Of a stretch of 64,000 bases of DNA, positions 37,032-47,805 are shown one piece after another. Source of the stretch: Phoronis australis (Eukaryota > Phoronida > Phoronidae); NCBI GenBank assembly GCA_002633005.1, contig NMRA01000399.1, forward strand, positions 187,720-251,719, read 5' to 3'. The first letter of the stretch is position 1; the number at the start of each line of letters is the position of its first letter. The notes beneath the pieces were generated by a model. It worked only from the letters and a program-made list of their open reading frames with translations. It was not told where the DNA came from and did not search any database. A program made the translations under genes and the position numbers.

Positions 37032-37344
37032 GAGGCAATCGAGGAACAGATAAATTCAAGCCCTTGTGCCTGGGATAGCGTAGTTCATCAATGGCGTCTG
37101 CATTTGGTATAAAATCGCGGTGACAAAAAGTGCGATTCTGTTGTCAAAAATGCGTGGATCGTGGAGTAGACAAAGTATTTCGTGGAAAAGTGGATAAAAG
37201 AAACGGTCAATGTCTTCAAAAACAACATAAGTCAAGGTTTGTGCTCTGTAAACTTTGAGAGAGGAACAATTACGGAGTGCGTGGGCGAGTCGCCTCGGAC
37301 TAAGTTGGAGTCGGAGGATCGACTGAAAACGATAAAACACCAGA

Positions 37345-38340
37345 AATAAAAACGCTCCCTGAAAGGAAATTCAACCGTAACCGGTAATTTGTTGGATTGA
37401 TATCATAGGATGTGAGTGATGTATGAAATTCTTTTGTTTGATCCCACATGCACGCCCGTTGTCGTTGGCTGCTAATCCCTAGCTAAGGCCTGACCGCTTT
37501 GAGTGCAATTTACTACGTGCCACCGAAACGGGATGCAGAGTGCTATTTTCGTTACTGCAAATGCGTTTTAAATTGCCTTTTATGTATTTCAATTTATCTT
37601 GACAATTTTCGTGTTCTATTTTGTGACGCGAGTTTTGCAATGAAGTGATCATGTGACAGATTCTGAATGATCTGATTGGTCTAAGCCATTGTTTACAAAA
37701 TTCTGCCTGACTATTTTCAGTGTCCTGATAGAACTTTATTTCTTATGTCATTCTTCTACACCAGCATTGACTTATGAACAATTAACTCCAGTAATTACAA
37801 CTTAGGATTGTTATTGATGCATTCCATAAAGTATGGTGTTCTTGACTTTCATTTTTCCATGCTAACAGTTGGGGGTATGAGCCACAGGTTTTCGTCTTGA
37901 CTTTTTCCATTTGCATTGGAATTAAAATTTTTGTTGGAATTAAATGTGTATGTATTTCAGGCTTTCTAGGTAATCTATGCATCAATTTTCAATTTTTTTT
38001 AATTTTGTAATCGTAATCATAAGAATTGAAAATAATGCATAGTGCAGCAAATCAAGAATAGGCTCCTGCCACTCGGACTGCAAATTGTTCATCATTATCG
38101 CTATTTTAATTTTAAAAAATATTTTTGTTGCATCTAATTGCCTTCATTGTTTTTGTTGAAATAGATATCAGGTACTGCTTAAGATGAGTGCGTTTTGCCG
38201 ACACGGTACAGTAACTTTCGATCTGTTGAGGTATGGTTTAGACTGAAATGTGTATTTAGGGTCGTAAAAGTTCCTCTTTTTTGTCATGGGTCATTCCAAG
38301 CCCTGACTTATGGTAATTACAAAGAGGGTGGAACTGCCAT
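37345..38340. other. Non-coding stretch, nothing recognised
   Basis: Short frames only; poly-T and A/T-rich patches near 37985-38130. Confidence 0.4.
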
Positions 38341-38360
38341 GTTATACACCACTCACATCC

Positions 38361-38592
38361 AGAAGTGCACACGCACACCCGGAAGTGCACACGTACACCC
38401 GGAAGTGCACACGCACACCCGGAAGTGCACACCCACACCCGGAAGTATATCACACAAATCCAGAAGTACACACACATCCAGAAGGAAATCACACACATCC
38501 AGAACGAAATAACACACATCCAGAAGGAAATCACACACATCCAAAAGGAAATAACACACATCTAGAAGTACACACATACATCCAGAAGTGTA
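38361..38592. repeat. 20-bp minisatellite with two unit subtypes
   Basis: The first five units read like GAAGTGCACACGCACACCCG. From about 38445 they change to GAAGGAAATCACACACATCC. The 20-bp spacing is kept throughout. Confidence 0.95.
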
Positions 38593-38599
38593 CCAGCTT

Positions 38600-38805
38600 G
38601 TAACTTGCCCTAGTGTAACTTGCCCTGGTGTAACTTGCCCTGGTGTAACTTGCCCTGGTGTAACTTGCCCTGGTGTAACTTGCCCTGGTGTAACTTGCCC
38701 TGGTGTAACTTGCCCTGGCGTAACTTGCCCTGGCGTAACTTGCCCTAGCGTAACTTGCCCTAGTGTAACTTGCTCTAGTGTAACTTGCTTTAGTGTTATT
38801 TGCCC
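38600..38805. repeat. 15-bp minisatellite, about 14 copies
   Basis: Tandem TAACTTGCCCTGGTG with CTAGTG and CTGGCG variants clustered at the ends. It directly follows the unrelated 20-bp array. The frame VTCPGVTCPGVTC is a repeat translation. Confidence 0.95.
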
Positions 38806-39378
38806 TAACCCATGGGCACTAAGGATTCGAGGTGAGTCAATTACATTTCACGCTACATTTATGCTAGATGTAGGAGTGTAGCCTTGGACGATAGACGACA
38901 AGATGCTTTATGGATGTGACTTAATTGCTGAAGATTCGTCTGGCAGACAAATAACATATTTGCATTTTGTGACCTTCACAAGACCTCTCTAATGAAGAAC
39001 AATATCTGTGGGATAAACAGAATGTAGTTGCAATGAATGGCAAAACTGATGTGGATACACAACGTGGTCAGAAAAGGAATGAACATACGTGAATCTTAAT
39101 CTGAGAAAACAGCTTTTTCCTTAAAAATAACAGCTATTTATCCCAGAGTTAGAAATTAACAAAATTAAAGAGGTCATGTTCATTTAACTAATCAAACCCC
39201 TCTGGATACTTTTGTTTTCAACGGAAAATCTAGGATTTCATAATTGATTTTCGAAGGAAGATGTTCACATAACCCCTAAAATAGCATACCAGTCTGTCCA
39301 TACGTTGCTATCTCACCTCTTTCCCTCCCTGACCCACCCTATCATGTCACCCTTCAATCTTTAAACATCCTTCAATAA

Positions 39379-39533
39379 TTGGCGGATTAAGGCGAAGGCA
39401 GCAATGCCCCCCAAAAATTCTCCCAGACTACATCTGGCAGTTTGGGAGTGCGAATGTCTGATGGGCAAAATCCTGGCTAATTATGTGACTATGCCTTGGC
39501 CCCCCCTAAGTCAAAATCCTGGATCCGCCCTTG
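39379..39533. mobile_element. Possible short MITE
   Basis: Begins GGCGGATTAAGGC and ends CAAAATCCTGGATCCGCC, whose reverse complement starts GGCGGATCCAGG, giving imperfect inverted ends about 155 bp apart. From general knowledge, GGCGGATCCAGGATTTT-type ends are widespread in animal MITEs. No target-site duplication is clear. Confidence 0.35.
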
Positions 39534-39534
39534 A

Positions 39535-39665
39535 CTATCTCTGTTCATCTTATGCATTATGTTACTATCTCTGTGCATCTTATGCATTACGTTACCATCT
39601 CTGTGCCATTCAGTTACTATCTCTGTGCATCTTATGCATTACGTTACTATCTCTGAGCTATTAAG
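39535..39665. repeat. Imperfect ~31-bp repeat
   Basis: Repeats of CTATCTCTGTGCATCTTATG followed by CATTACGTTA, with a deleted copy in the middle. Confidence 0.85.
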
Positions 39666-42207
39666 TTAGACTCTGTGCATCACAATCTGATTTGCTGCTG
39701 CCTCGTATGATTTGATAAGTACTGGTAACACCAGAGTCAAGTCAAGTATCAACCTGCAAAGTTGGCTCTGATACGGATTTGCGTCTCATAAATTGGAGAG
39801 GTGACACAGTATTTTTCAATTGTCCACTGTTTTTCTTTTGTGGCTGGCATTCACTGAAGCATGAAATGCAATATAGGTACCATTAACAGGTAAGTATGTC
39901 TTACTTGCCAAGACATGGTGTTTAGAACCTCGCTTGAGTGGACTAGTAGGGCTTTTCAATAAAGTTGAGAAATCGTCTGAAACTGATGCGGGCTGGGGAT
40001 TTTTGGAAATAATTCATACCTTAAAAGACAACAATGGCTGTTGAGAACAAAGAATAAGATCAAATATCAATACTTTGCCATTAAAATAATAAATAGTTTG
40101 GTTGGAGTTCAAACTGTGTTTCCAATAGAATAAATCTAATTAGGGGAAATAATTACAGGGGCCTTTCTTTATGGAATTTGGTTGAGGTGTAGTCCTAGGC
40201 TTGTTGTTGCCAGAATTCCTTGGATGACCTCAGAGACACAAGCAGTTCCTAGCTTAGTCTTGGTGAACCAAGGCCTGTATAGGCTATTCCCAAGTCATGA
40301 CATCAATTTCTTCAAAATCAGCAGTGAAGAAGATAACTCAACTTCCTGAAATTTTTGAATAATTTTATTGAACTTACATCAATTCGCTGAATTTGTCTTG
40401 GACCAATAAAGGGACTGGAAAGGTAGGTTTACATATCTCACCACTTTCTACAGTTCAGTGATTCCACTCACAGAATTCCAAGTAAGCCCACTATTTTCAA
40501 CGAATATCAAATATTGTCTCACCTGCCTACTCATAGAATCTCCCTCTTGCCAACGGTTTTCTTGAGTGCTGAAAATCTATATAATATTTTTGTTTAATAT
40601 GTCCCCTTGATACGGCTAGGAGAAGATCATGTGACTTGCAAGCATAAAAAATCTGCATCAACTCAACGGAACATTGACTGAATCTAAGAATAACATCTGT
40701 CATAAGCAAAAAGGAATTATAACAATTTGATCAGAAAAATGAGATTTATACTTAATGTGTGATTTGTGGATCAGTGAAATAATCTTAGCTTAACACATCC
40801 ACATGAATAATGCAGTTACAGAGTGTATTAAATATGATGAATGTAACAGAGGGCAGGGCATGTACAGTTTGTGAACACAACCTTATATTGGAATGTATAA
40901 CAAAGTATGCAGATAGCACATTCCAAGTATCATGATGTGGGAAGGTACCAACAGCTAGACTAAGTCTCACACTTGCTAATTCCCAGAGTTGAAGTTTGTC
41001 TTCAGCACTCGTATATTGTTCTGACAGTAAAATCTTCATACTACCCAAGCTTTTTACAAAAAGTGTTTGCCAAAATTTAGCATTTTCATATCCAGATACT
41101 TCTTATATCGTCTCAAAACATTGCAATATCTCACCAATTTAGGACATGATATGACCAACAAGAGAAATTTCATTTTTTACTTTTTCCCTAAAATATCAAC
41201 TGTAACTAAACACCTCTACCATAGCTATCATTAGACAATGATTTTGAGAAAATGTGAGTATTCATAACAATGTTAGACACCTTTGAAAAGGAAGAAAGAC
41301 CAATTTTGGCAATTATTGTTGAGGTTTTGTTGGACAATGAAAATGATCGCGCATTGATTTGGTGTTATCACCTTTTACGGAAGAAAAGAATAAAAACTAA
41401 CATAATGCCATTATGATTTTGCCACAAAATGGCGGCACTCCATTGTATCAAAAGTTTAATCACCATTGTTGTGTTCACAATTTTAGGAAGTCAAAATATA
41501 AACTTCATTTCAGAAAATATTTTGTGAATCCTGTTGACAGAAAAGTAACCTTCGTGTGTACCTTCACCTACTGAAAATGTCACTACATATCAGGAAGTGA
41601 TGATATTTTCTTAGTCACCCACACCCTCATTGTTTGACGTACATCCATAAACCACAATGAGAAAACTAGGTTGATTAATTCTTAACTCACACTGCGGCTG
41701 TTCTTGAGACCAGCTGTTTTTCAGGAGCAACCAGTTCTTTATAATCAGTGCTTCACATCAATAATTTCTAAGAAACTGGGGCACAGCAGTGTAGTGGTAA
41801 ATACTGGAGTTAAAGATGGCTTTGAGGGTGATTACCAATAGTCAGTACAGTGGTCAAGAACTTTGAGAACCAGTTTGAGACCTATTATTCAGTGGAGAAA
41901 ACTGGTTCTCAAAATGCAGGTCCCATGCAAGTGACTATTACTGACAGATTCATGATGGAAGAAATAACTGTCTTCAATTTGCAAATTGAGTTGCCATGGA
42001 GATGAAGGAACAGGGCACTACTTGGCACACCTTATTATGGTTTTCATTTTTAATTATTTTACATAGGAATGGTTAACAAAAGATTTCCAACCCCAACACT
42101 ATATCAACTTCTAACTGCCTTCAGTGGATACCTTGAAAATTGGAGTGTGGCTGATTCGATAATTTTATGCTTTATTACCCAATTTATTCAACTGTGAAGT
42201 AACCAGG
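39666..42207. other. Non-coding stretch, nothing recognised
   Basis: Short frames only; no repeats of note and no supported exons. Confidence 0.4.
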
Positions 42208-42696
42208 ATGAGGTTGGCTAAGTGCTGCCATAACTTTTGTTTAAGTTGTGCACATTGCCTCATTCTTAGTTCCGCTGTGCAGACCCCTGCATGTATCTTT
42301 TTCCTATTTTGCAACTATAAAATGTCAAGATACATTGGAAACACTCAGGTCTCATACAAGATGGGGCATTCAAAACTCATAGGGGGTAATAAGACAATTA
42401 TCTTCTCAGGTATCATAAACCTGCTAGTTAAACAGCCCAACTGGACCAGGGGTATGACTAGGAACTACTTTCACAGTTTCAAAAGGCCCATTGTGAAGGA
42501 TAGGTCTGCTGGGCGTTCTCCAATAATTCCGTTGAGTCCGTTACTGTCAACTAGCTGCCACCCTCCAAGTCCACAATGTCTACTCAAGAGCTTGCAATGT
42601 TGCACTCGACATTTCTCAAACATTAAATTCCGAGCTCCACTCAAATTGCCATTGATTTTCCTACCAGTTGATCCCAGCAATGTTTTTAGGAAGTAG
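42208..42696 (+). CDS. Unidentified 162-codon open frame
   Basis: Among the longest non-repetitive open frames outside the RhoGEF gene. It begins MRLAKCCHNFCLSCAHC and ends LPVDPSNVFRK before TAG. Inside it a CAG|GTATCA junction at 42409/42410 could act as a donor for a smaller ATG exon (42320) or as an acceptor for the second half. The second half is Ser/Pro/Leu-rich (SPLLSTSCHPPSPQCLLKSL). I see no known domain, and a frame this long is near the edge of chance in this composition. Confidence 0.2.
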   Translation: MRLAKCCHNFCLSCAHCLILSSAVQTPACIFFLFCNYKMSRYIGNTQVSYKMGHSKLIGGNKTIIFSGIINLLVKQPNWTRGMTRNYFHSFKRPIVKDRSAGRSPIIPLSPLLSTSCHPPSPQCLLKSLQCCTRHFSNIKFRAPLKLPLIFLPVDPSNVFRK

Positions 42697-42699
42697 CAA

Positions 42700-43559
42700 G
42701 CAGCAGGCACAGTAATGAAAGTGCTGACTCACCTCAGTCTCATTCTTACCATAACATTATCTAAGTGAATTGCATAATTGTACTGGCAACTGACACCTTT
42801 TCACCTTATTTTGAATCCCTAGTATTTCATCTAGTAAGGAAACTGATCAGAGACGAAGACTTAATAAGCGACAGAAGACAACACCCTGGGCTCAACAACC
42901 TTTGTACGCTCAATCAATAGTTCTCACAACAAAATAATTCCGAAGACACATCCACTGAAATCATATCTTTATCGGCAAGACATAAGTATGATTTGTTATG
43001 TATCAAAATTTACATTTTCTATTTTCATATAAATGTAATCTTGAATAAATTAGTGAAATTCTTAGTGTGTTTGAAAGCAGTTGTAGAACAGAAACTTTGG
43101 GAATTAGTCACGGTTCATTGGCACATAAATAATCTCATTGCCGCACTGTCATTGCTTAACCATCCTCCTCTACAAATACATTGCGCTGGTCAACAAACAC
43201 ATTAAAATTCTGCAGCAATCACTGCTTACTTTAGCTTTTGTCTTAAATAATAGGTATCCCATTCATATACCTAACAAGACATATTATGCAGCTGATGAGA
43301 ACTAAATGTCACTGACCATGAACAACAATGTGACTACCCTGAAAACAATGATCTCATTACTGTGCAGTTTTATGTATAGTTAACTGAAATGAAGTTAACA
43401 ACACACTGTACTGGAGTAGCATACAAAATCACAAACATTAGAACGTTGCCCCTCAAAAATTAGAATCAAAAAGGACAGAAAATCCCAACATAACATAAAG
43501 ATCCTCCAAACCAGCCCATAGACTTTAGCACCTGTGGATCAATAAGGGACTATTAATAT
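42700..43559. other. Non-coding stretch, nothing recognised
   Basis: AT-rich, only short frames. Confidence 0.4.
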
Positions 43560-43724
43560 TATCGCTTTATAGAGTAACAAGAGCGCGAAAGCCTCTTCCG
43601 CTTCATCGTAATTCAGATTTGGCAGACAGAAATTTAATTACCACACAGTGATTCATTAATCTAAAAACTGCGGACTAAATACCCCTATCAGTCCCTCCCA
43701 TTGTTGAACTAGGTTCATTCATTT
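43560..43724 (+). repeat. Dispersed repeat R2, interrupted copy, left part
   Basis: CTCTTCCGCTTCATC, AGTGATTCATTAATC and AAAACTGCGGAC align with 12080-12175 in the uninterrupted copy. It breaks off at the ATTT before the inserted element. Confidence 0.75.
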
Positions 43725-43744
43725 ACCGTAAATGTTCGGGTTAA

Positions 43745-43895
43745 CGCACTGGGTGGTTAAATTGACAAACCCAAAAAATCGGGGGTGGGCGGTTAACCAT
43801 ACATGGGCGCTTAAACGTGAAATTTCAAGAAATCGGGGGTGGACGATTAACCGAACATGGGCGCTTATTACAACACTCAACCGCCCTGGGCGGTT
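43745..43895. repeat. Left subterminal repeat cluster of the 2.9-kb element
   Basis: AATCGGGGGTGG(G/A)CG(G/A)TTAACC and ACATGGGCGCTT occur repeatedly. Subterminal arrays of this sort are known in several DNA transposon groups as transposase-binding sites; that role here is inference. Confidence 0.7.
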
Positions 43896-46434
43896 AATCT
43901 TACCTCTCTGAGTCCCACACGACAGACGTACTCGAAACGCGTAGCATTTTTCAAAGAGCTTCATCGTCACGTCGCCAAATAACGGTAAAAATGTCATAAC
44001 AGCAGATGATACCAACAAATGTTATTTTGCCCTCAGATTGGTCATTCACAATTAAATTTACAAAATTAACGAGTAATAGTCCAGTGTCGCCCTGCGATCT
44101 TATTAGAGATGTAGTGCGCAGACGACCAGTAACAAGAACTTGGATTGCAACTGTTCTCACGCGATGACACTGCACGCGTGCGAGCGTCACCTGTTGAAGA
44201 GGTCACAGCAGACATAAAATTTATGCTGTCAAGTTCTGAGTCAGAAACGTAATAAAAGTTTGAAGAGCTAACTCAGTTCTTTTTGGGTTTGGGATGTTTA
44301 TGTTTAAGACTCCCCCTGTCAATGACATTTTCAACGTACGGTTCTGCGGCTAGCTGTTTTGTCTCGACAGTGTGACGTGGCTCACTTCCAGTTGCCATGC
44401 AAAGACGAGAATCGGGGGTAAGCAGACACGAGCCAGTCGTCACTCAAAAGTTACTGCAATGACATTACTCAAAAACTAGCATTTGACAACAATTTTATTT
44501 TAAACAATACTAACACTATGACTGGGGATGAGTCTAGTGAGCACGTACACATTAGAGTCCGTGGAAACATTAATTGTTCGCAATCATAACTGTAACTGTA
44601 AAAAAATAATTCATAGATGAAGACCCAATTATTTGGGTAACCGGCACCTGTGGTTTGCGCAGCTACACGACTTAAATTGGTGAAGAGCTCCCTTACCGAG
44701 TCAGTGTTGCAACCGGGACTCCGCACTCGGCATTGCACACTAAAGGTCGCATTGGCGACCTGAAATTTGGAAATGCAAGCCGACATTATGGTCGTCTTGT
44801 ATCTAGTCGAAACATGCCACCTGGAATTCCATCGCATGTGAGCCAATTTTTAGCGGAAAATGAAAACCTTGCAAACATAAAGCAACTCGTGTGAATCCGG
44901 CCTTTATTTGGTAGTTGCCAAATCGAGATGAACACTTACAGAGAACAAACAACCCTCTCATTGACATGTAAACATGTCGCGTGAACACCGATTACTTTAG
45001 AACCTATCGGTGACGCGTTTCAATGGCTAACGTTTCGACTACTTTTGCATTTTTTTCGGATACACCGAAGAAAATTTCGAACTGCAGCATAAATATGTGA
45101 TAAAGGTCACAAAACAGCGATGTTTCTATTCATTCTTAAAAGACCAAACTTTGTGGTGGAAAAATATTTATTTATACGCAACATGTATAGATTATCCTAT
45201 TATAATATCACCTAAAATATCGCACTACGGCACTAGTCAGTCCCGCTGTTTGCGCGCAATATGCTGCAGACAATTGTGACTTGGAAATGCCGTAGAGTAA
45301 TGCATAGACCTTTTTCAATTATGCGCGTCGATTTTTTGTGGCAAAATACAGCGGCAAAATTCAGCACGCGCATAGGTATGAGTCACCTGTCACTCACATA
45401 TGTTGTTGTCAAGGTAACATGCACTCCAGAGTGTGGGAACTTGAGAGCGTGCACCACTCCAATGTCGCACAAGATCAAAGGAGAACAGCGACAGTCCTAA
45501 GTAAAGGGGTATACCGACGTGACTGAACTTTTAAGCTGTTGTTATAAAAGACCCAATGTTTTACGATATTCCTCTTTTCCTATGACCAACTGCAATGCTA
45601 AGTCTGTTCGAATATTTCCCGGCTTGATATTCCCTAGGCCAGATGTTTCATGCCCTTAGTTAGCTGCGTGCACTGTCGGCAATTTTCAGTCAGTCTGTGT
45701 CGTAGATATTTCAGACTCGAATAGTAAGAATTTTGTTCAGGCTGAAGCTGCTCACAGTAACTAGGTGGGAGTTGTCGCAAGAAATCGTCTTATACAGAAC
45801 CGCCAGCGACATTGGCAAATATCTGCTAACGCCAGTTTGACTGAGATATAAGCAGTTTTTTATTACTTCAAGATGATACACAAAGATCCAGTAACGTATT
45901 GCCAACCTTTGAATTCAGAAATCGAGAAGTAGCAAATCGGTGAGGCACACCGTCCGTTTAAGGTCGCCACACATCCTCAATAACCTGGCAATTACATTCA
46001 TCAAAATGGGGAGAATTTGACATCTTTCCGTGAACTATGGGAAATCTTCAAAATAGGAGTCAGCTTCCCACCTAAAGCGAACTGGAAGGGTTGGCAAACC
46101 ACAGCCACATGTCTCTGGCCTGATATTTTCGAACATATGTTTTATCTAGTGCACTGCAGACGGAAACTCAGCAGGGGAGAAGCGTTACTAAAAGTGGAAA
46201 TATTGAAGCCGGCGAGGTTCTTAATCTTTGTGAACATGGGAAGAAAATAAAGTGACAAAAACGTTCAAGTATTAAATTTTGAAGTAAATCCATGACTCGG
46301 AACAACAATTTGTTACTTGTATTATAATTCACATTGCCAAACCGCCGGCTCCGAGGCCGTCGTTGCACTCTAGTTGTGATCATCGATCTAAAAGTCGGGG
46401 AATGTGCGTTTCTTTAGCATGGGGCGCCAAATCT

Positions 46435-46595
46435 TCAATCTTTAAAAGTCGGGGATGGGCGCTTAACCGAGAAGTGGGCGCTTAAGTGGAAATCTTCAAA
46501 AATCGTGGAGGGGCGCTTAACCGAGCAGTGGGCGGTGAAATCGAAAATGCACCTAAAGTAGGGGGTGGGCGGTTAACTGAGCATGGGCGTTAACC
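46435..46595. repeat. Right subterminal repeat cluster of the 2.9-kb element
   Basis: GGGGATGGGCGCTTAACCGA, GAGGGGCGCTTAACCGAGCA and GGTGGGCGGTTAACTGAGCA: three or four copies of one unit of about 60-65 bp. Confidence 0.75.
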
Positions 46596-46613
46596 TGAAC
46601 GTTTACGGTATTT

Positions 46614-46980
46614 CAGCCTGGGACCGAAACTCTTCGCTTTAATATCAGTCTCAACCATTGACTTCGCAAGGTACGGAAGTTCGTTGCAGTGGGAACTGTA
46701 TGAAACTTGACGCAAAGTTCATCCGTGGATATATCAAGAGGTGATTTACCTTTCTCCATAGGCCTAAGCCATTAATGCACCCCACTGCACAGCAGTGCAA
46801 ATCTGCCGGCATTATGATAGAAGGAAAGCTGTTAAAACAGTGTTTATACCAGTACGTTGAAACCCCCGTCCTATTACATGGGAACTGCAGGTATCGCTGA
46901 ATACCTGCCCACCAAAGACCCGATTACCGTCAGGTGGGATAGTAACTTTCATATGGAGCAGCTTTTTTGAAAGTCAGCAA
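46614..46980 (+). repeat. Dispersed repeat R2, interrupted copy, right part
   Basis: CAGCCTGGGACCGAAACTCT, GGCATTATGA, ACATGGGAACTGCAGGT, CCCACCAAAGACC and ATATGGAGC align with 12245-12580. Confidence 0.75.
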
Positions 46981-47298
46981 TTGAAATGCAGTTAGCAGTC
47001 CAATTACTATTGAAATGCAGTTAGCAGTCCAATTACTATTGAAATGCAGTTAGCAGTCCAGTTACAATTGAAATGCAGTTAGCAGTCCAGTTACTATTGA
47101 AATGCAGTTAGCAGTCCAATTACTATTGAAATACAGTTAGCAGTCCAGTTACAATTGAAATGCAGTTAGCAGTCCAATTACTATTGAAATGCAGTTAGCA
47201 GTCCAATTACAATTGAAATGCAGTTAGCAGTTCAATTACAATTGAATTGCAGTTACCAGTCCAATTACTATTGAAATGTAGTTAGCAGTCCAATTACT
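46981..47298. repeat. 29-bp satellite, left part
   Basis: About 11 copies of TTGAAATGCAGTTAGCAGTC plus CAATTACTA, running into the assembly gap. Confidence 0.95.
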
Positions 47299-47629
47299 NN
47301 NNNNNNNNNNNNNNNNNNNNNNNNNNNNNNNNNNNNNNNNNNNNNNNNNNNNNNNNNNNNNNNNNNNNNNNNNNNNNNNNNNNNNNNNNNNNNNNNNNNN
47401 NNNNNNNNNNNNNNNNNNNNNNNNNNNNNNNNNNNNNNNNNNNNNNNNNNNNNNNNNNNNNNNNNNNNNNNNNNNNNNNNNNNNNNNNNNNNNNNNNNNN
47501 NNNNNNNNNNNNNNNNNNNNNNNNNNNNNNNNNNNNNNNNNNNNNNNNNNNNNNNNNNNNNNNNNNNNNNNNNNNNNNNNNNNNNNNNNNNNNNNNNNNN
47601 NNNNNNNNNNNNNNNNNNNNNNNNNNNNN
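47299..47629. other. Assembly gap (331 N) inside the 29-bp satellite
   Basis: The same 29-bp unit flanks both sides, so the true array length is unknown. Confidence 1.
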
Positions 47630-47805
47630 ATTGAAATGCAGTTAGCAGTCCAATTACAATTGAAATGCAGTTACCAGTCCAATTACTATTGAAATGCAGT
47701 TAGCAGTCCAATTACTATTGAAATGCAGTTAGCAGTCCAATTACAATTGAAATGCAGTTAGCAGTCCAATTACAATTGAAATGCAGTTAGCAGTCCAATT
47801 ACTGA
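47630..47805. repeat. 29-bp satellite, right part
   Basis: About six more copies of the same unit after the gap. Confidence 0.95.

Larger units (their letters stand above)
43725..46609. mobile_element. 2.9-kb DNA transposon with terminal inverted repeats (non-autonomous)
   Basis: The left end, ACCGTAAATGTTCGGGTTAA (23-bp arm ending CGC), is matched inverted at the right end by GCGTTAACCTGAACGTTTAC and on to GGT, with 2 mismatches. ATTT is present on both sides (43721-43724 and 46610-46613), a probable 4-bp target duplication. The uninterrupted relative at 12.2 kb shows the continuous target. Both subterminal regions carry several copies of GGGCGGTTAACC/GGGCGCTTAA words: 43750-43870 at the left, 46440-46590 at the right. 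Frames inside are at most about 125 codons and show no transposase motif that I recognise, so it needs an enzyme from elsewhere. The superfamily is uncertain. Confidence 0.8.

Noticed and set aside
38195-38881. Frames with His/Thr/Pro and VTCPG repeats
   Set aside because: Translations of the adjoining 20-bp and 15-bp arrays.
43719-44190. Minus-strand frames at the left end of the transposon
   Set aside because: They read through the terminal inverted repeat and subterminal cluster, so they are shadows of repeat structure.
44469-44846. 125-codon minus-strand frame inside the 2.9-kb transposon, as a possible transposase
   Set aside because: Too short, no DDE/D spacing or zinc-finger pattern that I can see, and the frame has no supporting start.
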